Notes: generated by a model from the sequence alone, not told the origin. 64,000 bases of DNA from an uncultured Paracoccaceae bacterium (GCA_947493255.1 CANLQK010000002.1:434001-498000), one strand, 5' to 3'; shown: positions 28,248 to 35,987, counted from the stretch's first letter. Numbers and translations are program-made.

Positions 28248-28664
28248 CTAATGCTCCGTCCGACAGTGCCTGTGATCCGCCAACGAGGTCAGCACATAGC
28301 AGTCATTCGAACTCCCATCACCATCGCATCCTTCGGAGATGCGCACCAGTTCAGTTTCTAGGGCTGTTAGCCGCCGCAGCTTCTCACGGACATCGGCTAG
28401 TTGGTCCTGTGCTATCTCGGTGGCCTCTTGGCAGGAGCGGTCTGGATGTTGCTGTAAATCAATCAACGCGCTGATGGCTTCGATGGAGAATCCAAGGTCA
28501 CGGGCATGTCTGATGAATCCCAGCCGCTCCAGACCATCTTTGTCATATCGACGTTGATTTCCTTCGGTGCGACCTGCGGACACTAGCAATCCAACCTGTT
28601 CGTAGTAACGAATGGTCGGAACTTTCACGCCTGTCTGCTTTGACAACTGCCCGATAGAAAACAT
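28248..28664 (-). CDS. MerR family regulator, divalent-metal type
   Basis: A 138-residue MerR-type metal sensor. The winged helix is FSIGQLSKQTGVKVPTIRYY with YEQVGLL, and the dimerisation helix starts at DRSCQEATEIA. A Cys at the place equivalent to CueR Ser77 points to a divalent ion (Zn, Cd, Pb or Co) rather than Cu(I), following known rules of the family. The C-terminal metal loop is CDGDGSSNDCYVLTSL, with HRHC beyond it. It is divergent from the transglutaminase operon, and its DNA site lies between them at 28677-28707. First gene inside the island. Confidence 0.9.
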   Translation of the reverse strand: MFSIGQLSKQTGVKVPTIRYYEQVGLLVSAGRTEGNQRRYDKDGLERLGFIRHARDLGFSIEAISALIDLQQHPDRSCQEATEIAQDQLADVREKLRRLTALETELVRISEGCDGDGSSNDCYVLTSLADHRHCRTEH

Positions 28665-28676
28665 GCGATTTACCCC

Positions 28677-28707
28677 TTGAAGCTCTAGTGACTAGAGGTT
28701 GTAGATA
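28677..28707 (+). promoter_or_regulatory. MerR-type operator/promoter with 19-bp spacer
   Basis: TTGAAG (-35, 28677-28682) and TAGATA (-10, 28702-28707) are separated by 19 bases, the overlong spacing that MerR regulators correct by twisting DNA. Inside the spacer is a perfect dyad: CTCTAGT at 28683-28689 and ACTAGAG at 28691-28697 around one base. It drives the transglutaminase gene and is divergent to the MerR gene, and it also fixes the transglutaminase start as downstream of about 28714. Confidence 0.85.
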
Positions 28708-28736
28708 GAGTGGGACACAAAGAAAAGGCGATTCGT

Positions 28737-29507
28737 ATGTCCTCTGATCCAATGACCCAAGAGACCCCGCTGCTCGATTATTCATCAGGCCCGATCCAGT
28801 CACTGATTGCGGATCGTGGGTGGTCAGGACTGGAACCCGCTGAACGGGCAGAAGCCGCCTATGAGTTTGTCAGAAATGAAATCGCATTTGGCTATAACAG
28901 CGACGATAACTTGCCAGCCTCTGACGTGCTGCGGGGTGGCTACGGTCAGTGCAATACAAAGACCACGCTTCTGATGGCATTGCTTCGGGCCATAGGGTTG
29001 CAGTGCCGCTTCCATGGCTTCACGATCCACAAGTCCCTGCAACGTGGTATCGTTCCAGAAATCGTCTACCCCCTCGCACCTTCCAACATCCTGCACTCTT
29101 GGGTCGAGGTGTTCATTGACGGGAGGTGGGTGACCCTTGAGGGTTTCATCCTTGATGAGGCCGTTCTGACTGCCCTGCAAACGGCTTTCCCCGATCAAGA
29201 TAGTATCTGTGCCTATGGTGCTGGCACGGACAACCTCCATGCCCCTGCTGTCGGCTGGTCTGGGCGTGACACATATATCCAGAGAGCGGGGATCAACGCC
29301 GACTTTGGCACATTTGATTCACCAGATGCATTTTTTGCGGAACATCGGCAACTGCGTGGGATCAAGCGGCTGCTCTATCGTCTCGTGATCCGCCACTGGA
29401 TGAACGCACGTGTAGTACGTCTTCGTCGTGGCGTTGTGCCGACCATCCCTAACGGTCCTGCAACTGCATTGCCCCCTCAACAGCCTTATGTGAAGGAGGT
29501 TGTGTGA
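28737..29507 (+). CDS. Transglutaminase-like protein under MerR control
   Basis: A 256-residue protein with a transglutaminase-like (papain-fold) domain. The catalytic Cys is in GGYGQCNTKTTLLMALLRAI near residue 66 and the His in ILHSWVEVFIDGRWVTLEGF near 110. Where the third residue (Asp in DPT) is usual, this protein has Glu-Gly (TLEG), a notable change. The start at ATG 28737 is fixed by the promoter at 28677-28707; in-frame GTG 28710 would precede transcription. It overlaps the CDF transporter gene by one base. As a likely protease, amidase or cross-linker in a metal-responsive operon its role is unknown. Confidence 0.82.
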   Translation: MSSDPMTQETPLLDYSSGPIQSLIADRGWSGLEPAERAEAAYEFVRNEIAFGYNSDDNLPASDVLRGGYGQCNTKTTLLMALLRAIGLQCRFHGFTIHKSLQRGIVPEIVYPLAPSNILHSWVEVFIDGRWVTLEGFILDEAVLTALQTAFPDQDSICAYGAGTDNLHAPAVGWSGRDTYIQRAGINADFGTFDSPDAFFAEHRQLRGIKRLLYRLVIRHWMNARVVRLRRGVVPTIPNGPATALPPQQPYVKEVV

Positions 29508-30142
29508 TGTCGGGTTTCTGTGGACACGAAGCCAAGTTCGAAGGTGTATCTGCCGACTATAAACGCCGCCTGTGGGTTGTCATCGCCCTGAATGCCACGA
29601 TGTTTGTGGTCGAGATGTCGGCGGGTCACTATGCCCAGTCTCAAGCCCTTCGGGCCGATGCGTTGGACTTCTTGGGCGACGCCCTGACCTACGGTATCTC
29701 ACTAGCGGTCATTGGTGCGTCCATTCAGGTGCGCACGAACGCTGCATTGGCAAAAGGGTTGAGCCTCTTCCTGATGGGCCTCTGGGTCTTCGGATCAACC
29801 CTTTACCGCGTATTCTACGTTGGAGTGCCTGAAGCGGGTATTATGGGCGTCGTTGGAGTTATGGCACTGACAACAAACCTGGCCAGCGTTCTGCTGCTGG
29901 TTCGATATAAGGATGGAGACGCCAACGTTAGATCGGTGTGGCTGTGTTCACGCAACGACGCCATCGGCAATGTAGCTGTTGTCTTAGCCGCCCTCGGTGT
30001 CTGGGGAACCGCGACAGGTTGGCCAGACCTGATCGTTGCGGGGATTATGGCGACGTTATTCCTGTCGTCAGCGTTCCAGATTGTGCGTCAGGCGTTGCAG
30101 GAACGAAGAGATGCCATGAAGCACATCCACAGGACAACATGA
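29507..30142 (+). CDS. Cation diffusion facilitator-like transporter
   Basis: A 211-residue membrane protein of CDF type. About six hydrophobic segments are seen. The metal site of the second helix is ADALDFLGDALTYGISLAV near residue 51, with the Asp pair, and the fifth helix contains SRNDAIGNVAVVLAA near 148. The N terminus has Cys and His (SGFCGHEAKF). It lacks the long C-terminal cytoplasmic domain of most CDF pumps, so it is a short member. AAGGAGGT precedes the ATG. It probably exports Zn, Cd or Co in response to the divergent MerR regulator. Confidence 0.85.
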   Translation: MSGFCGHEAKFEGVSADYKRRLWVVIALNATMFVVEMSAGHYAQSQALRADALDFLGDALTYGISLAVIGASIQVRTNAALAKGLSLFLMGLWVFGSTLYRVFYVGVPEAGIMGVVGVMALTTNLASVLLLVRYKDGDANVRSVWLCSRNDAIGNVAVVLAALGVWGTATGWPDLIVAGIMATLFLSSAFQIVRQALQERRDAMKHIHRTT

Positions 30143-30690
30143 TGGTCGTTCTGATTACATCCATAGGGGTCGTTATTGCGTTCGGGACCTTGGCTGCGAT
30201 TGTCTGGTCCATCGTTTATCCCGAACGCCGACTGTGGCCGCCAAAAGAGTATACCGCACTGACACCTATCTTGGTTTGGCTGCCAACGTTCACCCTGTTT
30301 GGCACCATGATTGTTGTTGGTGTCATGGAGTGGGGTTCTTGGTCCATTCCCGCTGCGATCAGATACGGTTTGGGAGGGACGTTGATCGCCCTTGGTAATC
30401 TGGGTGTTTGGTCGGAAGTGATGAAGTTTGGCGTCGATCAAGCAGGCGGTGCTTCTGGTGTGCTACGGACAGGAGGGCTGTATCGGTATTCTCGTAACCC
30501 GCAATATGTATCCGACATCATGATCGTTTTGGGGTGGGTCATGATGTCAGCATCGCCATCGGCATTCGTGATCGGGTTGGTGTCAGTATCGGTTCTCATT
30601 GTAGCCCCATTTGCGGAAGAGCCTTGGTTAAGACGGACCTACGGTAAGAAATATGCCGATTACGCTGCCAAGGTCAGGAGGTTCCTATGA
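30139..30690 (+). CDS. Isoprenylcysteine carboxyl methyltransferase family membrane protein
   Basis: A 183-residue integral membrane protein with about five hydrophobic segments. The C-terminal half has the ICMT/PEMT pattern: TGGLYRYSRNPQYVSDIMIV near residue 111, then EEPWLRRTYGKKYADYAAKV, the S-adenosylmethionine-binding region of this family. It may methylate a lipid, thiol or metal ligand. It starts at an ATG overlapping the CDF stop (30139 or 30142), so it is the third gene of the MerR-controlled operon. Substrate unknown. Confidence 0.82.
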   Translation: MMVVLITSIGVVIAFGTLAAIVWSIVYPERRLWPPKEYTALTPILVWLPTFTLFGTMIVVGVMEWGSWSIPAAIRYGLGGTLIALGNLGVWSEVMKFGVDQAGGASGVLRTGGLYRYSRNPQYVSDIMIVLGWVMMSASPSAFVIGLVSVSVLIVAPFAEEPWLRRTYGKKYADYAAKVRRFL

Positions 30691-30757
30691 CGCGAAAGGG
30701 ACCAGTTGACCATTGTGCGCTCAGCCGAGACCTTAAGGCTTTGGCTCAAATCAACGG

Positions 30758-31150
30758 TTAACCGAGATAATCGATGATCGGACAATCGGGGCGTTGATCA
30801 CCACGGCAAGATGTCACCAGGTGAGCTAACTCATCATGAAGCGATTGAAGTTCACGTTGCTTCTCTTCGATCTCTTCCAACCGCTTGGACGCGATCCGTT
30901 TCACTTCTGAACTGGTGCGGTCCTGATCCTGGTATAGTCCGAGAAGCTCACGGCATTCTTCGATGGTGAAGCCAAACTCTCGTGATCTTCGGATGAAGAC
31001 GAGCTTTCTGACGGAAGCATCGTCATAGGTGCGGTACCCTGCATCAGAACGTGACGGAGCCTGAACAAGGCCGATGTCAGCGTAGTAACGCACGGTTTTG
31101 ACGGGGAGAGCCGCAGCCTTCGACGCAGCAGAAATATTCACAGAACTCAC
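30758..31150 (-). CDS. CueR-like Cu(I)-responsive MerR regulator
   Basis: A 130-residue MerR protein that looks like CueR. The C-terminal loop is CRGDQRPDCPIIDYLG, that is Cys-x7-Cys before a Pro-Ile-Ile, as in CueR. The dimer helix has RTSSEVKRIA, with Ser at the CueR Ser77 position, so a monovalent ion (Cu or Ag) is likely. The HTH is NISAASKAAALPVKTVRYYA. The start is GTG at 31150 or 31141, the latter giving MNISAAS. It is divergent from the operons at 31245 and 32065, which both carry its apparent operator. Confidence 0.9.
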   Translation of the reverse strand: MSSVNISAASKAAALPVKTVRYYADIGLVQAPSRSDAGYRTYDDASVRKLVFIRRSREFGFTIEECRELLGLYQDQDRTSSEVKRIASKRLEEIEEKQRELQSLHDELAHLVTSCRGDQRPDCPIIDYLG

Positions 31151-31153
31151 CTC

Positions 31154-31184
31154 TTGACCTTCCAGTTACTGGAGAGATTAGGTT
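31154..31184 (+). promoter_or_regulatory. CueR-type operator/promoter, first copy
   Basis: TTGACC (-35, 31154-31159) and TAGGTT (-10, 31179-31184) are 19 bases apart. Within lies TCCAGT-T-ACTGGA (31161-31173), an inverted repeat close to the well-known Cue/Hmr operator. It drives the glutaredoxin-MauE gene and divides it from the CueR-like gene. Confidence 0.87.
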
Positions 31185-31244
31185 GGTGATGAACGAGTTT
31201 CAAGGTACCAGTCGAATGGATGCCCGCACCTGCGTAAGGAAAGA

Positions 31245-32003
31245 ATGATCATGCCCAAGGATACCGTCAACAAAACTGCCACCCTCTATCGGATGGTGAT
31301 GACCGACCACATGTGTCCTTACGGATTGAAGTCGAAAGACTTGCTGGAACGTCAGGGCTTTCAAGTTGATGATCGCCACCTCACCAGCCGCGATGAGGTT
31401 GATGCGTTCAAAGCCAAGCATGATGTGAAGACAACGCCACAGACGTTCATTGGTGTAACCCGCATTGGTGGCTTCGATGACCTGAGTGTACACTTTGGGA
31501 AAGCCACCAAGGCTGATGATGCCACTACCTATAAGCCCGTGGTTACCTTGTTCACGGTTGCTGCGTTGATGGCTGTTGCAGTCACCTGGCTCACACTTGG
31601 CACTATGTTCACGGGTCGGGCGGTTGAGTTGTTCATCTCGATTTCAATGGTCTTGTTGGGTCTACAGAAACTGCAAGATGTTGAACGGTTCGCCACCATG
31701 TTCCTGAACTACGACCTGCTTGCTCAGCGTTGGGTTCCCTATGGCTACGTCTATCCTTTCGTTGAGACGGGAGCGGGGCTGCTCATGATGGCGGGCGTTC
31801 TCACCTGGTTGTCTGCACCAGCCGCGTTGTTTGCGGCAAGCATCGGCGCGATCAGTGTGTTCAAGGCGGTCTACATCGACAAACGCGAACTCAAGTGCGC
31901 CTGTGTCGGCGGTGACAGTAAAGTTCCGCTTGGGTTTGTGTCGCTTACCGAGAACCTGATGATGATCGGCATGGCGGTCTGGATGCTCTCGAAGCTGCGA
32001 TAA
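31245..32003 (+). CDS. Glutaredoxin-MauE/DoxX fusion membrane protein
   Basis: A 252-residue two-part protein. Residues 12-75 are glutaredoxin-like, with MTDHMCPYGLKSKDLLE (CPYG replaces the CPYC centre, a monothiol type) and TTPQTFIGVTRIGGFDDL, the cis-Pro and glutathione-binding part. Residues 90-252 form a four-helix membrane domain of the MauE/DoxX kind, with FLNYDLLAQRWVPYGYVYP, IDKRELKCACVGGDSKVPLG (Cys-Ala-Cys pair). It may supply reductant or chaperone copper across the membrane. The start is ATG 31245, with GTAAGGAAAG before it; ATG 31251 is possible. It sits under the first CueR-type operator. Confidence 0.85.
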   Translation: MIMPKDTVNKTATLYRMVMTDHMCPYGLKSKDLLERQGFQVDDRHLTSRDEVDAFKAKHDVKTTPQTFIGVTRIGGFDDLSVHFGKATKADDATTYKPVVTLFTVAALMAVAVTWLTLGTMFTGRAVELFISISMVLLGLQKLQDVERFATMFLNYDLLAQRWVPYGYVYPFVETGAGLLMMAGVLTWLSAPAALFAASIGAISVFKAVYIDKRELKCACVGGDSKVPLGFVSLTENLMMIGMAVWMLSKLR

Positions 32004-32011
32004 GAAAACGT

Positions 32012-32042
32012 TTGACCTTCCACCAACTGGAAGGATTAGCGA
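32012..32042 (+). promoter_or_regulatory. CueR-type operator/promoter, second copy
   Basis: TTGACC (32012-32017) and TAGCGA (32037-32042) are again 19 bases apart with TTCCA-CCAAC-TGGAA in the spacer. It shares TTGACCTTCCA with the site at 31154 and stands 9 bases after the previous stop. It would give the cytochrome/CopCD/oxidase genes their own copper-induced promoter. Confidence 0.85.
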
Positions 32043-32064
32043 TGGTAAAAAGACGTGAGGATCA

Positions 32065-32508
32065 GTGCCTTCAATGAAATCGACTATCGCTATTGCTGCA
32101 ATTTTGGTTGCAGGTGGTGTGGGCTACGCGATGTGGCCCACAGTACCCCACACCACAACGACAGACGTTGCCATCGCCATGGAAGACGGAGTTCTTGCAA
32201 ATGTCCTGCTGCCCGACACGCTATCCCAGAATGCCCAGATCGGGCAATTCGCCTACGAGGCCAAATGCGCGGCTTGCCACGGGGGGAACGCTGCGGGCCA
32301 AGATGGCGTCGCACCGCCGCTGGTCCACGTTATCTATGAGCCAAGCCATCACGGCGATGAGGCGTTCCAACGGGCCGCTGCTGTGGGCGTTCGGGGACAC
32401 CATTGGCCATTTGGCGACATGCCCCCTGTTGAGGGGGTAACAAGGGGCGATGTCACGATGATCATCGCCTACATTCGGGAACTGCAACGTGCCAACGGGA
32501 TCAATTGA
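32065..32508 (+). CDS. Exported c-type cytochrome
   Basis: A 147-residue (144 from the internal ATG) single-haem cytochrome c. A signal anchor (MKSTIAIAAILVAGGVGYAM) comes first, and the haem motif CAACHGG near residue 72 starts the domain. GDMPPV supplies the methionine ligand. VRGHHWPFGDMPP is His-rich and might bind copper. GTG at 32065 lies 4 bases after GAGG, ATG at 32074 lies 13 bases after it; both keep the signal. It is the first gene of the copper operon under the second CueR-type site and could accept electrons from the oxidase or Cu(I). Confidence 0.87.
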   Translation: MPSMKSTIAIAAILVAGGVGYAMWPTVPHTTTTDVAIAMEDGVLANVLLPDTLSQNAQIGQFAYEAKCAACHGGNAAGQDGVAPPLVHVIYEPSHHGDEAFQRAAAVGVRGHHWPFGDMPPVEGVTRGDVTMIIAYIRELQRANGIN

Positions 32509-32535
32509 TCTCAAACAACAAGACTGGAAACAACA

Positions 32536-32877
32536 ATGAAAGCTATTCTACTTGCAGGCATGATCGGGATTTGGGCCACGGGTGCGATGGCGCACTCGCC
32601 CCTCGATGCAACGACACCAGCTAACGAGGCCACCGTCACGGAGATGCCGACCGAAGTCTTGATGGGCTTCAAGGGTGACATACGCCTGACGCGGGTCGTG
32701 ATCACACATGCCGAAACACACAGCATGGACATGGACCTTGGCGAACAAACGGCTTTCACGCAGGAGTTTGCCTTACCAATGCACGACATGGGAGCGGGAA
32801 CCTATGTGATCGAATGGCGTGGGCTTGGTGTGGATGGCCATGCTCTGAACGGTAGCTTTAGCTTCACTGTCGAATAA
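32536..32877 (+). CDS. copC: Copper resistance protein CopC
   Basis: Periplasmic copper-binding protein of 113 residues. A signal peptide (MKAILLAGMIGIWATGAMA) is cut before HSPL, so the mature protein begins with the N-terminal His that binds Cu(II). The later GVDGHALNGSF carries the second conserved Asp-Gly-His. Fold and length are those of short CopC proteins. It stands directly before copD with a 2-base gap. A Cu(II) binder that passes metal to CopD is the known family role. Confidence 0.92.
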   Translation: MKAILLAGMIGIWATGAMAHSPLDATTPANEATVTEMPTEVLMGFKGDIRLTRVVITHAETHSMDMDLGEQTAFTQEFALPMHDMGAGTYVIEWRGLGVDGHALNGSFSFTVE

Positions 32878-32879
32878 CA

Positions 32880-33728
32880 ATGCCTGATACGCTTGGACTG
32901 GCGGCCATCGTCACGAAATTTGCCCTCTACCTCGGCGTGATGACTGCGGCTGGCACTGTCATGGCGACGCTGATGTTTCGGCTAGATCGCACACGTGGTT
33001 TGGCCGCAGCATTCGCCGTTCTAGGATTGACGGCGACCATCCTTGCCTTCTCATTACGCGGAGCCAACCTGACGGGTGATCTCAGCGGTATGACTGATCC
33101 AGAGATGCTGGGCCTGCTATGGACGACGCCTGTAGGTACGGCATTGCTATTGCGTTTGGTGGGTCTAGGTCTGTTGATCGCTGGCTTGTTCATGGGGCGT
33201 GTTGGAGCTTGGGTCTCGGCTCTGGGGGGAGTCGTGGCGATCTGGTCATTCGATCACGTCGGACACATCTCTAGCCGAGACACGACGCTGCTCGACATCG
33301 CTTTGACGTTGCATTTGCTGACCGTCGCACTGTGGATCGGCGTTCTCACGCCATTGAAGCGCCTAGCATCGATACCCGACACCTTTAACATTGCTGCGAA
33401 CGTGGGGCACCGATTTGGCGTTGTTGCGACTGTCACAGTCCCCGTGCTGATCATCGTTGGTGGTTACATGGGCTACCAGCTTGTTGGGTCGTTCACCGCA
33501 CTTATCGGGACTGGATACGGGCAAGCATTGATCATCAAGGTTCTTCTCATAGGTGCTCTGCTGGGGTTGGCTGCGGCCAATAAACTTCGGTTCATTCCCG
33601 CGCTCCGAGCAGGTGATCCAGCCGCTGCAAGCCATCTCTCTAAATCTATATCTGTTGAATGGCTGGTCATCCTTGCTGTGCTTGGCACGACCGCTGTTTT
33701 GACAACACACCTGACTCTGCCAACATGA
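32880..33728 (+). CDS. copD: CopD family copper transport membrane protein
   Basis: A 282-residue inner-membrane protein with eight hydrophobic segments in the CopD pattern. DHVGHISSRDT near residue 122 and LTLHLLTVALWIGVLTPL near 138 hold the His residues thought to bind copper. FGVVATVTVPVLIIVGGYMG is a later helix. CopD is linked to copper import or handling together with CopC. The ATG is 2 bases after the copC stop. The stop overlaps a possible ATG, and the multicopper oxidase follows. Confidence 0.88.
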   Translation: MPDTLGLAAIVTKFALYLGVMTAAGTVMATLMFRLDRTRGLAAAFAVLGLTATILAFSLRGANLTGDLSGMTDPEMLGLLWTTPVGTALLLRLVGLGLLIAGLFMGRVGAWVSALGGVVAIWSFDHVGHISSRDTTLLDIALTLHLLTVALWIGVLTPLKRLASIPDTFNIAANVGHRFGVVATVTVPVLIIVGGYMGYQLVGSFTALIGTGYGQALIIKVLLIGALLGLAAANKLRFIPALRAGDPAAASHLSKSISVEWLVILAVLGTTAVLTTHLTLPT

Positions 33729-33736
33729 GGCACCAC

Positions 33737-35035
33737 ATGAATAGACGACACTTCTTGGCCTCCGTTTCAGCCACCGCGATCTTACCTATGCCCATATTCG
33801 CAGCCGAAGATACGTTACGATTGAAGGCAGAAGCGGTGACGCAACAAATCTTACCAGATGGAAATGGTGTGACTTCCATGCTGGGCTTCAATGGATCAAT
33901 GCCAGGTCCAGAACTAAGGGTGCGTCGTGGTGAGCGTGTGAACATCGATGTCGAGAACGATCTTGAAGAAGGCACCGCAGTGCATTGGCACGGCATCAGG
34001 CTGGAAAACCAGATGGATGGTGTGCCGATACTGACGCAAGAGTTGATCGAACCCTCCGACACCAAAACCTATAGCTTTATACCGCCAGACGAAGGCACTT
34101 ATTGGTATCATTCCCATTACATTTCTCATGAACAAGTCGCACGTGGCATGATGGGACCACTGATTGTTGAGGACGAAACGCCCCCAGATATCGATCACGA
34201 CATCACCGTGTTGATGGCAGATTGGCAGATGCAGGAAGATGGTAGCCTGTCCAAAGAGTTTACCGATATGCACAGTGTCGCCCATGGCGGTTACATGGGG
34301 AATTTCGCCCGTGCTTTCTTGTCCCAAGATCAGGTGAAGACTGGAGATCGTGTTAGGTTTCGACTGATCAACGCAGCGACGAATCGCATCTTTCCTGTCG
34401 CGATCAGTGGCGTCAGCGGATTGGTTGTGGCCTTGGATGGCATGGCTCTATCGGAGCCACGTCCTATGGCCGAGCTTACCCTCGCACCCGCACAACGGGC
34501 CGACCTGATCGTAGACATCACTGGTCCCGTTGGATTTGATATGTTGACCCGTCAGGGATCATATAGATTGGCTGATTTGACTGTAAGCGGCACCAATACG
34601 GATAGGCAGGCTGGAGCGATCATGGCGCTGTCACCGTCCAACCTGCCAACACCTGCTGAACCCACGCAGCATCTGACGTTGACGATGATGGGTGGTGCAA
34701 TGGGCGGTCGCCACGATGGCGACAATATCTGGGCCTTCAACAACGTCTCGGACCTACAAGATGACCCGTTCGGATCATTCCAAAATGGCGAGACTGTGCG
34801 GATTACATTTGTGAACGACACCTCGTTTCCGCACGGCATCCACGTGCACGGTCACCATTTCTACGAGGTTGAAGAGAACGGAGCCTTGGGCGACCTGCGT
34901 GACACAACTCTAGTAGACGCGGGTGAAAGCCGTGATGTCATCTGTGTCTTCGACAACCCCGGTCGTTGGCTGCTGCACTGCCACATGCTCAGCCACGCCG
35001 TTGGCGGGATGCGCACATGGGTGAATGTGGCATGA
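33737..35035 (+). CDS. Multicopper oxidase (copper resistance, Tat-exported)
   Basis: A 432-residue periplasmic oxidase. It begins MNRRHFLASVSATAI with a twin-arginine pattern, in line with folded export. All four copper motifs are present: HWHGIR, YWYHSHY, HGIHVHGHHFYEV, and HCHMLSHAVGGM with the type-1 Cys and His residues. The order and length fit the CopA/CumA/CueO type, which oxidise Cu(I) to Cu(II) in the periplasm. The ATG at 33737 follows GAGG; the open frame starts earlier, inside copD. It overlaps the next cytochrome gene as ATGA. Confidence 0.92.
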   Translation: MNRRHFLASVSATAILPMPIFAAEDTLRLKAEAVTQQILPDGNGVTSMLGFNGSMPGPELRVRRGERVNIDVENDLEEGTAVHWHGIRLENQMDGVPILTQELIEPSDTKTYSFIPPDEGTYWYHSHYISHEQVARGMMGPLIVEDETPPDIDHDITVLMADWQMQEDGSLSKEFTDMHSVAHGGYMGNFARAFLSQDQVKTGDRVRFRLINAATNRIFPVAISGVSGLVVALDGMALSEPRPMAELTLAPAQRADLIVDITGPVGFDMLTRQGSYRLADLTVSGTNTDRQAGAIMALSPSNLPTPAEPTQHLTLTMMGGAMGGRHDGDNIWAFNNVSDLQDDPFGSFQNGETVRITFVNDTSFPHGIHVHGHHFYEVEENGALGDLRDTTLVDAGESRDVICVFDNPGRWLLHCHMLSHAVGGMRTWVNVA

Positions 35036-35457
35036 GGTGGGTGATCGCAATCTTGCTATCGCTGGCATCGCCAGTCGCCGCTGATCACAACTGGGATCAT
35101 CGCAACATCGTTGCGGGTCAAAGCCTGTATGCAGACAACTGCGCATCGTGCCACGGTGCCAACCTTGAGGGGCAGCCGAATTGGCAATCCCCGAACGCCG
35201 ATGGTGTGCTTCCAGCACCGCCTCATGACGAGACAGGTCACACGTGGCACCATGACGATGAACTGCTGTTCGAGTATACCAAGCTCGGTGGGGCTGCTGC
35301 ATTGGAGGTTAGTGGTGTCACTGGGGTCAATAGCGGGATGCCAAGCTTCGGCGAAACCCTCACAGATGACGAGATATGGGATATCCTCGCCTACATCAGA
35401 TCAACTTGGTCTGAACGGGAACGCGATGTCCAAGCCAGCAGGAACCCTCCCCACTAA
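35032..35457 (+). CDS. Exported c-type cytochrome
   Basis: A 141-residue monohaem cytochrome c. The signal peptide is MRWVIAILLSLASPVAA, cut before DHNWDHR, and the haem motif CASCHG is at about residue 38. GMPSFGETLTDDEIWDILAY supplies the Met ligand and the typical C-terminal helix. It starts inside the stop codon of the multicopper oxidase (ATGA), so the two are coupled. The cytochrome is a plausible electron partner of the oxidase or of a terminal reductase. Confidence 0.88.
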   Translation: MRWVIAILLSLASPVAADHNWDHRNIVAGQSLYADNCASCHGANLEGQPNWQSPNADGVLPAPPHDETGHTWHHDDELLFEYTKLGGAAALEVSGVTGVNSGMPSFGETLTDDEIWDILAYIRSTWSERERDVQASRNPPH

Positions 35458-35475
35458 CAATTCAGTGGAGTCGTT

Positions 35476-35700
35476 TCATCCACAACAGGACTTGCCCTCT
35501 TGTATCGGCGGGCAAGGAACCGTTGCATACGAACAGTAAACGCAGCAGTCACCGCTCAATGGCTTGAGTACAGTTTGGCATGACTTGCATTCATAAAACC
35601 ACTGACACGCATCTGTTGGCATCATTTCAGTTTCGACATGCCTGCAGTCGGGACAGGTCAGTGTGGACTCAAGAACAACTACTGTTTCCGTCGTAGCCAT
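35476..35700 (-). CDS. GDCCVxC domain protein (Cys form)
   Basis: A 74-residue protein with many Cys. LTCPDCRHVETEMMP has a CxxC pair, CQWFYECKSC a second, and SGDCCVYCSYATVPCPP is the GDCCVxC centre. This family is often a selenoprotein, with Sec in one of these places; here every one of them is encoded by a Cys codon. It is translated from an ATG 22 bases inside the end of the MerF-like gene. Homologs often lie next to mer genes, so a mercury or metal-binding/reducing role is likely. Confidence 0.85.
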   Translation of the reverse strand: MATTETVVVLESTLTCPDCRHVETEMMPTDACQWFYECKSCQTVLKPLSGDCCVYCSYATVPCPPIQEGKSCCG

Positions 35701-35885
35701 ATCGCGTACCCCGTAAGAATAAGAAACCCTGCCAGAATTGGCAGCAAAACTGCGTCGTTGTACAGCACACCCAATAACCCAGTAAGTCCGAATGCGGTCA
35801 AAACGATTGGCAGCAACGGCGTAAAGCAACACAGCGCAGCAAGCAGCGTCCCCCCAATGCCAAATACCAGTAGTTTATTTTTCAT
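35679..35885 (-). CDS. MerF-like mercury transport protein
   Basis: A 68-residue two-helix membrane protein. GGTLLAALCCFTPLLPIVLT near residue 11 has the CC pair within the first helix, and GLTGLLG is a turn. The second helix lies near LPILAGFLILTGYAIW and ends in basic residues (RRKQ). The MerF/MerT fold and length fit. The ATG at 35885 is chosen over a longer frame. It is divergent from merR and has the MerR-type site 72 bases upstream. Confidence 0.85.
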   Translation of the reverse strand: MKNKLLVFGIGGTLLAALCCFTPLLPIVLTAFGLTGLLGVLYNDAVLLPILAGFLILTGYAIWLRRKQ

Positions 35886-35956
35886 ATTGCTGTCCCTCGT
35901 CGTCCCGACTGTGCGGTTATCGCCAAAGTTTGATTTGCATTGGCACCCGCCATCCA

Positions 35957-35987
35957 ATCATAGCTCCTGTAGCGACTACAGGAGCAA
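35957..35987 (-). promoter_or_regulatory. MerR-type operator/promoter with 19-bp spacer
   Basis: Read on the minus strand, TTGCTC (-35, 35987-35982) and TATGAT (-10, 35962-35957) are separated by 19 bases. Over them is a perfect inverted repeat with 10-base arms, GCTCCTGTAG at 35963-35972 and CTACAGGAGC at 35976-35985. It faces the MerF-like/GDCCVxC pair; the divergent merR start is at 35993, so the regulator may repress itself. Confidence 0.88.

Noticed and set aside
35476-35700. Possible selenocysteine in the GDCCVxC protein
   Set aside because: Every expected position is a Cys codon and there is no in-frame TGA inside the gene.
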